Assembly (NCBI GenBank): GCA_002499525.1
Contig: DAMC01000040.1
Location: 1 to 13,691, forward strand
DNA: 13,691 bases
Direction: 5' to 3'
DNA from: Nitrosopumilales archaeon UBA218
Lineage (GTDB): Archaea; Thermoproteota; Nitrososphaeria; Nitrososphaerales; Nitrosopumilaceae
The notes beneath the pieces were generated by a model that was not told where the DNA came from, did no database searches, and worked only from the letters and a program-made list of their open reading frames with translations. Within the stretch, counting starts at the first letter, position 1; each line of letters begins with the position of its first letter. Positions 5,704-12,527 of the stretch are shown here, piece after piece. The position numbers and the translations under genes were made by a program.

Positions 5704-6576
5704 TTAGAAGCCTTTTGGCAGAGTTCCTTTTGGTTTTGTTGGTGGTGAGACAGTTGCTGGTTTGAATCCTGCAGGTAGTGTACCCCTTGTTGAACCACTC
5801 GTTTGTGGAGGCGGTGTTGTCTTTGCTTGGTGTTGTTGTTGAACTCTTTCCAAGTATTCTTTTTCATATGCCTCTAGTTGCTCTTTTCTGGATGTTGAAT
5901 TTCCACTAGACGCTTGTGATTGAGGTTTGGTTCCAGCTGGCAACGTTCCTTGAGGTTTTGTTGGAGCTGGGGCTGGTTTTGGTGCTGGTGGTGGAGCTGT
6001 TTGCGTTTGTGCAGAACCAGTTGCTGTGGATTGTATGCCATATCCTGCAAAGTATTTTGTTCGAGGATGGTATGCAAGTTTTGCTCTTGTTGCAAAGTAC
6101 TTGTTTGAAGGTTGTGTATAACCAGTTACCTTTGCCTTTTGGAGATTCCAATCTGATGTTGGAACACTTGCGGTTTTGACATATTTACTTGCAAAGTATC
6201 TGTTTGGTGCTGGTGAATATCCAGTTACCTTTGCCCTGTATGTGTGAAAGTCAGACATTGGTGCGCTCTTCCATTGATCATATGCAGCAATTGTTTCTTC
6301 AGTTGCTGGTTTTGGTGCTGGTGGTGGAGTCTGCACTTGTGGTGGTGGTGTTGGTTTGGTTCCAGCTGGCAACGTTCCTTGAGGTTTTGTTGGAGCTGGG
6401 GCTGGTGCTGGTTTTGGTGCTGGTGGTGTTTGAACTTGTGGCTTTGGTGCCGGAGGTGGTGTTTGAACTTGTTGTGTCGGTGGTGTCTGTATTTGAGTAG
6501 CTAATTTTGCAAGTTTTTCTTCTAATTCTGCAATTTTTGCTTCCAAGTCTTTTTTAGTGGATTTAACACTAGACAT
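5704..6576 (-). CDS. proline-rich, multi-repeat, probably disordered protein with N-terminal coiled coil
   Basis: ATG 6576 (CATAAA 23 bases upstream) opens 290 codons. Residues 8-29 form a short coiled coil, and 30-92 are Pro/Ala/Gln/Thr/Lys-rich. Residues 108-177 hold two full copies and one short copy of a 33-residue unit with core AKVTGY-x4-N[RK]YFA (115-129, 148-162, then a variant at 165-177). Residues 182-228 are again Pro-rich, 229-251 is a charged helix, and the tail is Pro-rich. GTLPAG[T/F]KP occurs at 67-75, 210-218 and 265-273, and GTLPKGF forms the exact C terminus. There is no signal peptide, membrane helix or Cys. The layout suggests a multivalent scaffold or linker protein with aromatic binding spots in a flexible chain, but no family is recognised. 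Long plus-strand frames at 5916-6504 are artefacts of its low-complexity DNA. Confidence 0.85.
   Translation of the reverse strand: MSSVKSTKKDLEAKIAELEEKLAKLATQIQTPPTQQVQTPPPAPKPQVQTPPAPKPAPAPAPTKPQGTLPAGTKPTPPPQVQTPPPAPKPATEETIAAYDQWKSAPMSDFHTYRAKVTGYSPAPNRYFASKYVKTASVPTSDWNLQKAKVTGYTQPSNKYFATRAKLAYHPRTKYFAGYGIQSTATGSAQTQTAPPPAPKPAPAPTKPQGTLPAGTKPQSQASSGNSTSRKEQLEAYEKEYLERVQQQHQAKTTPPPQTSGSTRGTLPAGFKPATVSPPTKPKGTLPKGF
5924..5977 (-). repeat. 54-base direct repeat, copy 1
   Basis: Identical over 54 bases to 6353-6406. It encodes the stretch ending in QGTLPAGTKP (18 residues) in the C-terminal half of the Pro-rich protein. After a 6-base indel the match continues for about 19 more bases. Confidence 0.95.
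6122..6235 (-). repeat. 99-base tandem unit within the repeat protein gene
   Basis: The 15-mer CCAGTTACCTTTGCC (plus-strand reading) occurs at 6122 and again at 6221, 99 bases or 33 codons apart, with similar flanks (GCAAAGTA before each). It encodes the AKVTG core of the YFA repeats. Confidence 0.8.
6353..6406 (-). repeat. 54-base direct repeat, copy 2
   Basis: Exact partner of 5924-5977, 429 bases apart and in the same reading frame. Identity including third codon positions points to recent duplication or gene conversion rather than protein-level convergence. Confidence 0.95.
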
Positions 6577-6642
6577 GTAATAGGAATTCCATTGTGGGGT
6601 TTATGTACATTTGGGTAAATTTCGAATCTGACTAGATCAAAT

Positions 6643-6648
6643 TTAATA
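6643..6648 (+). promoter_or_regulatory. TATA hexamer TTAATA for the gene at 6672
   Basis: TTAATA (in ATTTAATACC) ends 23 bases before TTG 6672. It supports TTG as a leaderless start. Confidence 0.6.
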
Positions 6649-6671
6649 CCACCAATGAGATATAGTGATTA

Positions 6672-7049
6672 TTGGACGATTTTGAAAAGGAATTCCCAGA
6701 TTTTGATTGGAAGAATACTCCAGCCTACAAACATCCGGGGGGTAAAGATTGTCCTTGTCCAAAACACGAGTATGTTAGAGAACAAATTAACTTTGCAAAA
6801 ACAGTAAACCAATCGAGTAAAGAGCCCACCAAGGTTACTCTCAAATTTTGTCCGGAACACTACAAGGTATACATGGAAGAGGTAATTCCATCTATGCCAT
6901 TCAAGTACAAAGTTTTGACAAAAATTGCCCTAAAGATAGGTGCGATTCAGCTTGAAAGACTAACTCATATGCAGTCAGATCTTTGTTTTTATTGTAAATT
7001 CGGTTCCGGCGGACACGGCAAAAAAAGTGAACTTCCACCAATTCAGTAA
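6672..7049 (+). CDS. hypothetical Cys/His-rich protein, probable metal binder
   Basis: A TTG start at 6672, 23 bases after a TTAATA box, gives 125 residues. Potential metal ligands come in groups: Cys27, Cys29 and His32 (CPCPKH), Cys60 and His63 (CPEH), Cys105 and Cys108 (CFYC), with His115 after. The middle (65-98) is a hydrophobic, basic helix-forming stretch. Acidic and aromatic residues fill the first 20 positions. The pattern fits one or two zinc sites holding the ends together, or an iron site; no known family is recognised. The gene faces the 76-residue zinc-finger-like gene convergently with only three bases between the stop codons. The divergent neighbour is the repeat-protein gene. 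Confidence 0.75.
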   Translation: MDDFEKEFPDFDWKNTPAYKHPGGKDCPCPKHEYVREQINFAKTVNQSSKEPTKVTLKFCPEHYKVYMEEVIPSMPFKYKVLTKIALKIGAIQLERLTHMQSDLCFYCKFGSGGHGKKSELPPIQ

Positions 7050-7052
7050 TTA

Positions 7053-7283
7053 TCAAATAGGTCCAATGGTTATCTTTGGTTTATTTGGTGTATCATGATG
7101 ACATCTCTTTCCACAAACAGGGCACATTTTTCTATCCAGAAATATGCATTGACAGATGTGTGATTTTAGATAGCTCTCAGCAGATTTTGTATGTTCGCCG
7201 GACCCATTACAAAACGGACATTGGGTTCCAAGTAATTCGATAGTGCCTTTTCCTTTACAGACTACACATTTTTGTTCAGTCAA
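7053..7283 (-). CDS. small zinc-finger protein with DnaJ-like CxxCxGxG motifs
   Basis: TTG 7283 is 23 bases after a TTTTAA box on the minus strand and gives 76 residues. Residues 6-13 (CVVCKGKG) and 22-29 (CPFCNGSG) are two CxxCxGxG motifs, which in DnaJ and related proteins together bind one zinc. A second group follows: Cys44, Cys46, Cys54, Cys57, Cys61, His62 and His63. There is no J-domain, so it is a free-standing zinc module that might bind unfolded protein, a partner or nucleic acid. It converges with the Cys/His-rich 125-residue gene, so two metal-binding unknowns lie end to end. It is divergent from the UbiD-family gene, sharing a promoter region of about 80 bases. Confidence 0.75.
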   Translation of the reverse strand: MTEQKCVVCKGKGTIELLGTQCPFCNGSGEHTKSAESYLKSHICQCIFLDRKMCPVCGKRCHHDTPNKPKITIGPI

Positions 7284-7306
7284 TTGGATTGGTTTTGATG
7301 ATCTGA

Positions 7307-7312
7307 TTAAAA
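7307..7312 (-). promoter_or_regulatory. TATA-like TTTTAA for the gene starting at 7283
   Basis: On the minus strand TTTTAA is followed by 23 bases and TTG 7283, matching the spacing seen at the other leaderless genes. Confidence 0.5.
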
Positions 7313-7336
7313 TGCCTTTGTTGATATCGGTTAAGC

Positions 7337-7342
7337 TTTATA
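7337..7342 (+). promoter_or_regulatory. TATA hexamer TTTATA for the UbiD-family gene
   Basis: TTTATA lies 24 bases before TTG 7367, 21 before GTG 7364, and only 6 before TTG 7349. A promoter here excludes 7349 as start if transcription begins about 23 bases downstream. Confidence 0.65.
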
Positions 7343-7366
7343 CAACATTTGTTCAAACATACAGTG

Positions 7367-8809
7367 TTGCCAATAGAGAACGTTTCCGAACTTGTTTCTA
7401 TTCTGGAAAATGCAGGTGAGTTAAAACGAGTAAAGAGTCAAGTTGATTCCGACTTGGAGATTGCAGAAATTTTGCGCAGAGTCATGTATGCAAACGGCCC
7501 TGCAGTGTTATTTGAAAATGTCAGGGGGTTTGACATGCCTGTTCTCGGCAATGCGTTTGGTTCAGTAAAAAGACTACAACTTGCTCTTGAGATGGAAGAT
7601 TTTACACAAATCGGTCAGAGAATAGCAGATATGACAAAGATGGAAATTCCATCCGGTTTTTTGAATAAAATAAGAAAGTTGCCAGAGTTGTCAAAAATGG
7701 GAGAGGTCTTTCCCAAGTTGGAAAATTCAGGTCCTGTGACTGAGATAGTTGAAACAAGTCCTTCGTTTAACAAAATTCCAATTCTGAAAACATGGCACAA
7801 GGACGCTGGACGGTTTATTACATTAGGATTAGTTGCAACCAAGCATCCAGAAACCGGAGTTAGAAATCTTGGAGTATACAGAATTCAGATATTAGACGAT
7901 ACTCATGCAATGATGCATTGGCAAAAACATAAGCGAGGTGCTCAACACGGGGAGATTTCAAAAGATAGAGGAGAAAAAATTCCAGCAGCAATAATTATTG
8001 GAGCAGAACCAGCAACAGTCTTTTCAGCAATAGCTCCAGTTCCTGAAGGATTGGACAAGTATGTCTTTGCAGGAATTACGCGTCAAAAAGGCATCAAAAT
8101 TGTAAAATGTAAAACCCAAGATTTGGAGGTTCCTGCAAACGCAGAAATTGTTATGGAGGGATATGTGGATTCTTCAGATATTCGAGATGAGGGACCTTTT
8201 GGTGATCATACCGGATACTACACTCCAGTCGAACCATATCCTACATTCACATTAACTGGAATTATGAGAAGACAAAAGCCAATCTACCTGACCACCATAG
8301 TAGGAAAACCTATTTTGGAAGACGCCTATGTTGGAAAAGTTATTGAAAGATCATTTTTGCCATTGATTCGCATGTTTCATCCAGAAGTTGTTGACTTTGC
8401 AATGCCAGCTGCAGGATGGTTTCAAGGCATGGCAATAATATCCATTAAAAAACGATATCCAGGTCAGGCAAAAAAAGTCATGATGGGTTTATGGGGAACT
8501 GGACAGCTTGCTCTTACAAAAATGTTCATTGTGGTAGATGAGGATGTAGATGTTCACGATTTCAACGATGTGATTTGGGCTATAACTACACGTGCGGATG
8601 CTGAAAGAGATTGTGTGATTATAAAAAATACTCCAACAGATACGTTAGATCCTGCATCCCCACTCGTGAATCTAGGTTCTAAACTTGGAATCGATGCAAC
8701 ACAAAAAACCAGAGAGGAAGGATTCACTAGAGAAATACAAGAAAAGGTTTCTGTTGATGAGAATACCAAAAATCTTGTCGATTCTAGATGGTCTAGCTAT
8801 GGCCTATGA
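7367..8809 (+). CDS. UbiD-family prenylated-FMN decarboxylase, probably menaquinone pathway
   Basis: The 480-residue product is a full-length UbiD-type (de)carboxylase. Signature parts are visible, numbered from TTG 7367: VRNLGVYRIQ (Asn167, Arg172), MEGYVD (Glu264) and EGPFGDHTGYY (Glu275, Asp280). These correspond to the residues that hold prenylated FMN, metal and substrate, including the Arg-Glu pair. UbiD enzymes remove aromatic carboxyl groups. In the futalosine menaquinone pathway one acts on the naphthoate ring, and the MqnC gene next door supports that role. UbiX, which makes the cofactor, is not in the window. TTG 7349 would add six residues but lies too close to the TATA box; TTG 7367 fits leaderless spacing best. 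The stop TGA directly abuts the stop of the convergent mqnC. Other aromatic-acid substrates remain possible. Confidence 0.92.
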   Translation: MPIENVSELVSILENAGELKRVKSQVDSDLEIAEILRRVMYANGPAVLFENVRGFDMPVLGNAFGSVKRLQLALEMEDFTQIGQRIADMTKMEIPSGFLNKIRKLPELSKMGEVFPKLENSGPVTEIVETSPSFNKIPILKTWHKDAGRFITLGLVATKHPETGVRNLGVYRIQILDDTHAMMHWQKHKRGAQHGEISKDRGEKIPAAIIIGAEPATVFSAIAPVPEGLDKYVFAGITRQKGIKIVKCKTQDLEVPANAEIVMEGYVDSSDIRDEGPFGDHTGYYTPVEPYPTFTLTGIMRRQKPIYLTTIVGKPILEDAYVGKVIERSFLPLIRMFHPEVVDFAMPAAGWFQGMAIISIKKRYPGQAKKVMMGLWGTGQLALTKMFIVVDEDVDVHDFNDVIWAITTRADAERDCVIIKNTPTDTLDPASPLVNLGSKLGIDATQKTREEGFTREIQEKVSVDENTKNLVDSRWSSYGL

Positions 8810-9928
8810 CTAGTGCATTCTAACAAGATTATAGAAATTATCTCTCTCTTCAACTTGATATCCAATTTGATGAATGGCGTCTATTATTTTCTGTCCCGTG
8901 AGTTCAGTTGAACGAGCACCAGTACAAGATACTACTTCCTCACCAATGAGAGTGCCACCAAAGTCATCAGCGCCGTATTGTAATGCGATTTGTGCCATAC
9001 CGACTCCATTTGTTAGCCAGGACGATTGAATGTGATTTATCAATCCGTCAAGCACGAGTCTCGATATTGCAATCATTTTTAACAAATGCATGCCACCTAC
9101 ACCAAACTTGACCAAGTTTTCTTTCTGCATCAGTGTATTATTCGGTTCAAAATTCCAAGGGATGAATGCCATGAATCCGTTTGTTTTTTCTTGTAAAGAG
9201 ATTATTTGAGATAAGTGTTGCGCCACATCTTCTTGTGACTCCACGTGACCATACATCATAGTGGCAGACGCAGGCAAACCAATGTTATGTGCTTCTTCCA
9301 TAATTCTTAACCAATCAGCAGAAGATATTTTTTTAGGACTGATTACATCTTTAACAGAATCGACTAGTATCTCTGCACCGGCGCCGGGAATAGACTGCAA
9401 TCCAGAGTCCTTTAATCTTGAGAGGATTTCTTTTGTTGATGTTCGTTCGACTTTTGCAATCATATCAATTTCAGAAGCTGATAATCCATGAACTCCAATC
9501 TTCGGGAATTTTGTTCTAATCATTTTAAAGGCATCTTCATAATACTCAATACCAAGAGCAGGGTTATGTCCACCTTGAATCAGAACTTGGCGTATTTCAA
9601 ACATGTCCCAAGCTGTTTGAACACGAGTTTTAATCTGATCCAGAGTAAGAGTGTATGATTCAGCATCTCCTGGTGGGCGATAAAATGCACAGAATTTGCA
9701 ATCAGTTACACATACGTTGGTATAATTCAAAATTATGTTATTAACAAAAGATGCCTTTCTGCCAAATCTCTTCTGTGTCATATTGCCAGCTACTAGACCC
9801 ATGAGGTGCACATCATCTGATTTGAGTAAGCGAAGGATTTCAGATTTATTTGGCCTATTTCCTGCGATTATTTTTTCCAAAATATCACTAATTTGACTGG
9901 AATGAATCTGTTCAGTTATCTGACTCAA
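8810..9928 (-). CDS. mqnC: radical SAM cyclic dehypoxanthinyl futalosine synthase (MqnC)
   Basis: The 372-residue protein carries the radical SAM cluster motif Cys73-x3-Cys77-x2-Cys80 (CVTDCKFC). It then has QGGHNP near 118-123, PGAGAEIL at 181-188 and FIPWNFEPNNT at 255-265. The last motif and the SSWLTNG...GADDFGGT region distinguish MqnC from the related F420 enzyme CofH and from MqnE. MqnC cyclises dehypoxanthinyl futalosine in the chorismate-to-menaquinone futalosine route. The start is TTG 9928, with AAATAA 23 bases upstream; no ATG is near. It converges with the UbiD-family gene, with stops touching at 8809/8810, and is divergent from the shikimate operon that makes its precursor. MqnA, MqnB, MqnD and MqnE are not in this window. 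CofH is the main alternative but fits less well. Confidence 0.9.
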   Translation of the reverse strand: MSQITEQIHSSQISDILEKIIAGNRPNKSEILRLLKSDDVHLMGLVAGNMTQKRFGRKASFVNNIILNYTNVCVTDCKFCAFYRPPGDAESYTLTLDQIKTRVQTAWDMFEIRQVLIQGGHNPALGIEYYEDAFKMIRTKFPKIGVHGLSASEIDMIAKVERTSTKEILSRLKDSGLQSIPGAGAEILVDSVKDVISPKKISSADWLRIMEEAHNIGLPASATMMYGHVESQEDVAQHLSQIISLQEKTNGFMAFIPWNFEPNNTLMQKENLVKFGVGGMHLLKMIAISRLVLDGLINHIQSSWLTNGVGMAQIALQYGADDFGGTLIGEEVVSCTGARSTELTGQKIIDAIHQIGYQVEERDNFYNLVRMH

Positions 9929-9951
9929 GTGCCTTAGCTGGTCGTGGGATA

Positions 9952-9957
9952 TTATTT
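9952..9957 (-). promoter_or_regulatory. TATA-like AAATAA for mqnC
   Basis: On the minus strand AAATAA (in TTAAATAATA) ends 23 bases before TTG 9928. It shares a 99-base divergent region with the shikimate operon promoter. Confidence 0.55.
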
Positions 9958-9998
9958 AATCCTGACTAGGCTCAATTGAAAATTACTAGCACGTTATT

Positions 9999-10004
9999 TT
10001 TATT
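9999..10004 (+). promoter_or_regulatory. TATA-like TTTATT for the shikimate operon
   Basis: TTTATT within ATTTTTATTTAG ends 23 bases before ATG 10028. It is the only promoter seen for the run of five packed aro genes. Confidence 0.6.
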
Positions 10005-10027
10005 TAGGGTAGTTAGAGATATTCGCC

Positions 10028-10816
10028 ATGGTCTCGGGTTTACAAATTCGATTGGACAGAATTTTGCGTAAAGGCAAAATGCTATGCATACCAATGGATC
10101 ACGGTATCTCTAGTGGGCCAATTGAGGGGTTAGAAAATCCAGCACGAGTAATAGCACTTTGTGAAACTAAGGGACTAACAAGTGTCATAATTAACAAAGG
10201 TATCATCAAGTCATTACCAAAGCCTGCACGTGTTGGTATTTTAGTGCATTATTCATCTAGTACTTCACTTTCTTTATCACCAAACAGAAAAATGCTCTCA
10301 GGTACAGTAGAAGAAGCACTGAGATTAGGTGCTGATGGTGTTTCACTACACATCAATGTTGGTGGAAAAGAAGAGCCAGAAATGTTAGAACAGTTAGGTC
10401 TTACTGCATCAGAATGTCACAAATGGAATATGCCTTTGTTAGCAATGATGTATCCAAGAGGTGAAAATGTCAAAAACCCTCACGATCCAGAGGTTGTAGG
10501 TCACGTAGCTAGAATTGGTGCCGAGCTTGGTGCAGATATTGTAAAGACTCTCTATACTGGAGACATCGATTCTTTTAGAAAAATTGTAAAAAGTACTCCC
10601 GTACCAGTAGTAGTAGCCGGAGGTCCAAAGGCAAAAACAGATGAGGATGTATTACACATGACAGAAGACATAATGAATGCAGGTGCTAAAGGAGTTACTT
10701 ACGGAAGGAACATTTTTGCACATAAAAATCCAGACAAGATGGTGGACGCTTTAGCTGGAATAATATTTAGAAAGGAAACTGCAAAAGAAGCAGCAAAAAA
10801 ACTTGCAAAAAAATAG
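10028..10816 (+). CDS. aroA': 2-amino-3,7-dideoxy-D-threo-hept-6-ulosonate (ADH) synthase, AroA'
   Basis: The 262-residue protein belongs to the DhnA-type class I aldolases. Visible active-site parts are PMDHGIS with Asp24, MYPRG with Tyr142, DIVKT with the Schiff-base Lys173, and the phosphate-binding AGGPK and YGRNIF segments. In archaea lacking DAHP synthase, this enzyme joins L-aspartate semialdehyde to 6-deoxy-5-ketofructose 1-phosphate. That gives the first intermediate of the alternative shikimate route. Class I fructose-bisphosphate aldolases share the fold, but the position as first gene before AroB' decides for ADH synthase. ATG 10028 suits a leaderless mRNA. The 3' end contains two A7 tracts, at 10795-10801 and 10807-10813, and overlaps the next gene by 14 bases in another frame. 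Confidence 0.93.
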   Translation: MVSGLQIRLDRILRKGKMLCIPMDHGISSGPIEGLENPARVIALCETKGLTSVIINKGIIKSLPKPARVGILVHYSSSTSLSLSPNRKMLSGTVEEALRLGADGVSLHINVGGKEEPEMLEQLGLTASECHKWNMPLLAMMYPRGENVKNPHDPEVVGHVARIGAELGADIVKTLYTGDIDSFRKIVKSTPVPVVVAGGPKAKTDEDVLHMTEDIMNAGAKGVTYGRNIFAHKNPDKMVDALAGIIFRKETAKEAAKKLAKK

Positions 10817-11858
10817 AGAGTTAGTCATCTTGCCAAAAGTAGGCAAGTCAGGATTAGCAAAATTTCTGTCATCATTAGAATCAGAGGGGATTAAAACCGT
10901 CTACGTAGACCCAAAATCGGTTCCCCCAAAATCAAAGATATCCACGATCTATACATCAAGTGCTGCAAAGTTTGTTGTTTTAGAGAAAGATATGCAAAGA
11001 ATAAAGGGGAAAAAAGTTGGTAAAAGATTCAAGGTTCTATCAAACACAGATATTGAAAAGATTTTTTCAGAAGCAAAAAAAGGACTAGACTTTGTGATTA
11101 TTGAAGTGGCAGATTGGAAGATTATTCCTTTAGAAAATATCATTGCCAAGCTACACAAGATTCATACTCAGATTTTTGCACTTGCACGAACCCCTGAAGA
11201 AGTACGAAAAATGTTTTCCATTTTGGAGATTGGTGTAGATGCAGTCATATTTGAAGCCTCAAGCATATCCGAAGTTAAAGAAGCTATGGTATACTTGGGA
11301 ACCTCAACATTCGGATTGAGTAAGGCTCAGGTAATCGACATTAAAGAAGTAGGAGATGGTGAAAGAGTTTGTGTGGACACGGCATCAATGTTGCACAGGG
11401 GTGAAGGCATGTTAATTGGGTCCAGATCAAATTTCTTATTTCTAGTTCACAATGAATCAGTAGGTTCTTCTTTTACTTCTCCTAGACCATTCAGAGTTAA
11501 TGCAGGTGCAGTTCACTGTTATACAATATCTCCCGATGGAACAACAAAATATCTTTCAGAGTTAGAAACTGGTTCCGAAGTTTTAGTGATAAATGGCCAA
11601 GGTAAGGCCCGACGTGCAACTGTTGGTCGTTCAAAAATAGAACGTCGCCCCATGTTAATGATAAAGGCTCAAGTCGGCGAGGAGATTGGGGGAATAATTG
11701 CTCAAGATGCTGAAACAATAAGATTCGTAAAACCAGATGGCCACCTAGTTTCAGTTACCCATCTTAAAAAAGGCGATACAGTACTAGTTCATACCAAGGG
11801 TGCCACTGGAAGACATTTCGGCATGGAAGTATCAGACGAATATATTTTAGAAAAATAG
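10803..11858 (+). CDS. aroB': 3-dehydroquinate synthase II, AroB'
   Basis: The 351-residue product matches archaeal dehydroquinate synthase II, unrelated to bacterial AroB. The C-terminal signature is clear: GDGERVCVDT, GEGMLIGSRSNFLFLVHNES and PRPFRVNAGAVHCY. This enzyme uses NAD to oxidatively deaminate ADH and cyclise it to 3-dehydroquinate. The start is TTG 10803, inside the end of aroA' (14-base overlap, +1 frame), with no Shine-Dalgarno site; TTG 10830 would be a shorter alternative. Coupled translation with aroA' is likely. An A7 tract lies inside the overlap. The stop TAG is followed at once by the ATG of aroD. The N-terminal 40 residues are less conserved, so the exact start is less sure than the identity. 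Confidence 0.93.
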   Translation: MQKNRELVILPKVGKSGLAKFLSSLESEGIKTVYVDPKSVPPKSKISTIYTSSAAKFVVLEKDMQRIKGKKVGKRFKVLSNTDIEKIFSEAKKGLDFVIIEVADWKIIPLENIIAKLHKIHTQIFALARTPEEVRKMFSILEIGVDAVIFEASSISEVKEAMVYLGTSTFGLSKAQVIDIKEVGDGERVCVDTASMLHRGEGMLIGSRSNFLFLVHNESVGSSFTSPRPFRVNAGAVHCYTISPDGTTKYLSELETGSEVLVINGQGKARRATVGRSKIERRPMLMIKAQVGEEIGGIIAQDAETIRFVKPDGHLVSVTHLKKGDTVLVHTKGATGRHFGMEVSDEYILEK

Positions 11859-12527
11859 ATGACCTACAATACTTGTGTTAGCATAGCTGAAACTACTCCC
11901 AATAGAGTTTTATCAACACTTGTTAAAGCTTTAAGAAAATCAAATTATGCTGAAATCAGGTTTGATTTTTTAGCTCCCGAAAATATTCCAAAAACTCTTC
12001 ATTTGATTAAAAAATACAGCAGTAGATGTGTTTTTACTCTTAGATCAAACACAGAGGGAGGAAAATTTTCTGGTTCTGAAAAAGAACGCAGATCAATATT
12101 AAGACTATTAGCGGAATACAATCCTTATTTTATCGATATTGAATTTTCTGCGAGTGGTGATAAAAGACTCATCAACTATATTAAAAAGACAGAAACCCCA
12201 ATTCTAGTTTCATGGCATGATTTTAAAAAAACTCCAAGTGTTTTCAAATTAACGAAAAAATATCAAAAAATGAAATCAGTCTCTAAAAATATCAAAATTG
12301 TCACAACTGCCAATTCAATCAAAGATACAGTTTCTGTTCTATCCCTATACAAAAAGCAGAAATCTGGACTAATTGCTTTTGCAATGGGGGATTACGGTAG
12401 AGTATCTCGCATTCTATGTCTACATCTTGGATCACCTTTCACGTATGTATCACTGGGAAAACCTGTTGCGCCCGGACAATTCAGTTTAGATGAGATTAAA
12501 TCGCTCCAAAACTTGAAAAAACAATAA
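11859..12527 (+). CDS. aroD: type I 3-dehydroquinate dehydratase
   Basis: The 222-residue protein is a type I dehydroquinase (AroD). It forms a Schiff base with 3-dehydroquinate and eliminates water to 3-dehydroshikimate. Catalytic His120 is in VSWHDFKKTP and Schiff-base Lys146 in NIKIVTTA. The substrate-binding segments AMGDYGRVSRI (Arg184) and APGQ (204-207) are present, as is the early ExR motif at 32-34. Length agrees with archaeal members, which lack extensions. ATG 11859 follows the aroB' stop with no spacer, and the TAA overlaps the aroE ATG by one base (TAATG), so translation is likely coupled. Many Lys codons and AAA runs make the gene more AT-rich than its neighbours, but there is no sign of damage. 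Confidence 0.94.
   Translation: MTYNTCVSIAETTPNRVLSTLVKALRKSNYAEIRFDFLAPENIPKTLHLIKKYSSRCVFTLRSNTEGGKFSGSEKERRSILRLLAEYNPYFIDIEFSASGDKRLINYIKKTETPILVSWHDFKKTPSVFKLTKKYQKMKSVSKNIKIVTTANSIKDTVSVLSLYKKQKSGLIAFAMGDYGRVSRILCLHLGSPFTYVSLGKPVAPGQFSLDEIKSLQNLKKQ

Noticed and set aside
6080..6255. Resemblance of the VTGY repeats to VTG motifs of carboxysome scaffold CsoS2
   Set aside because: Only three residues match, the spacing differs, and no shell protein or other microcompartment gene is present.
5916..6504. Long plus-strand frames opposite the Pro-rich protein
   Set aside because: They are rich in Leu/Val/Trp/Cys only because Pro/Ala/Lys codons read backwards. No promoter or motif supports them.
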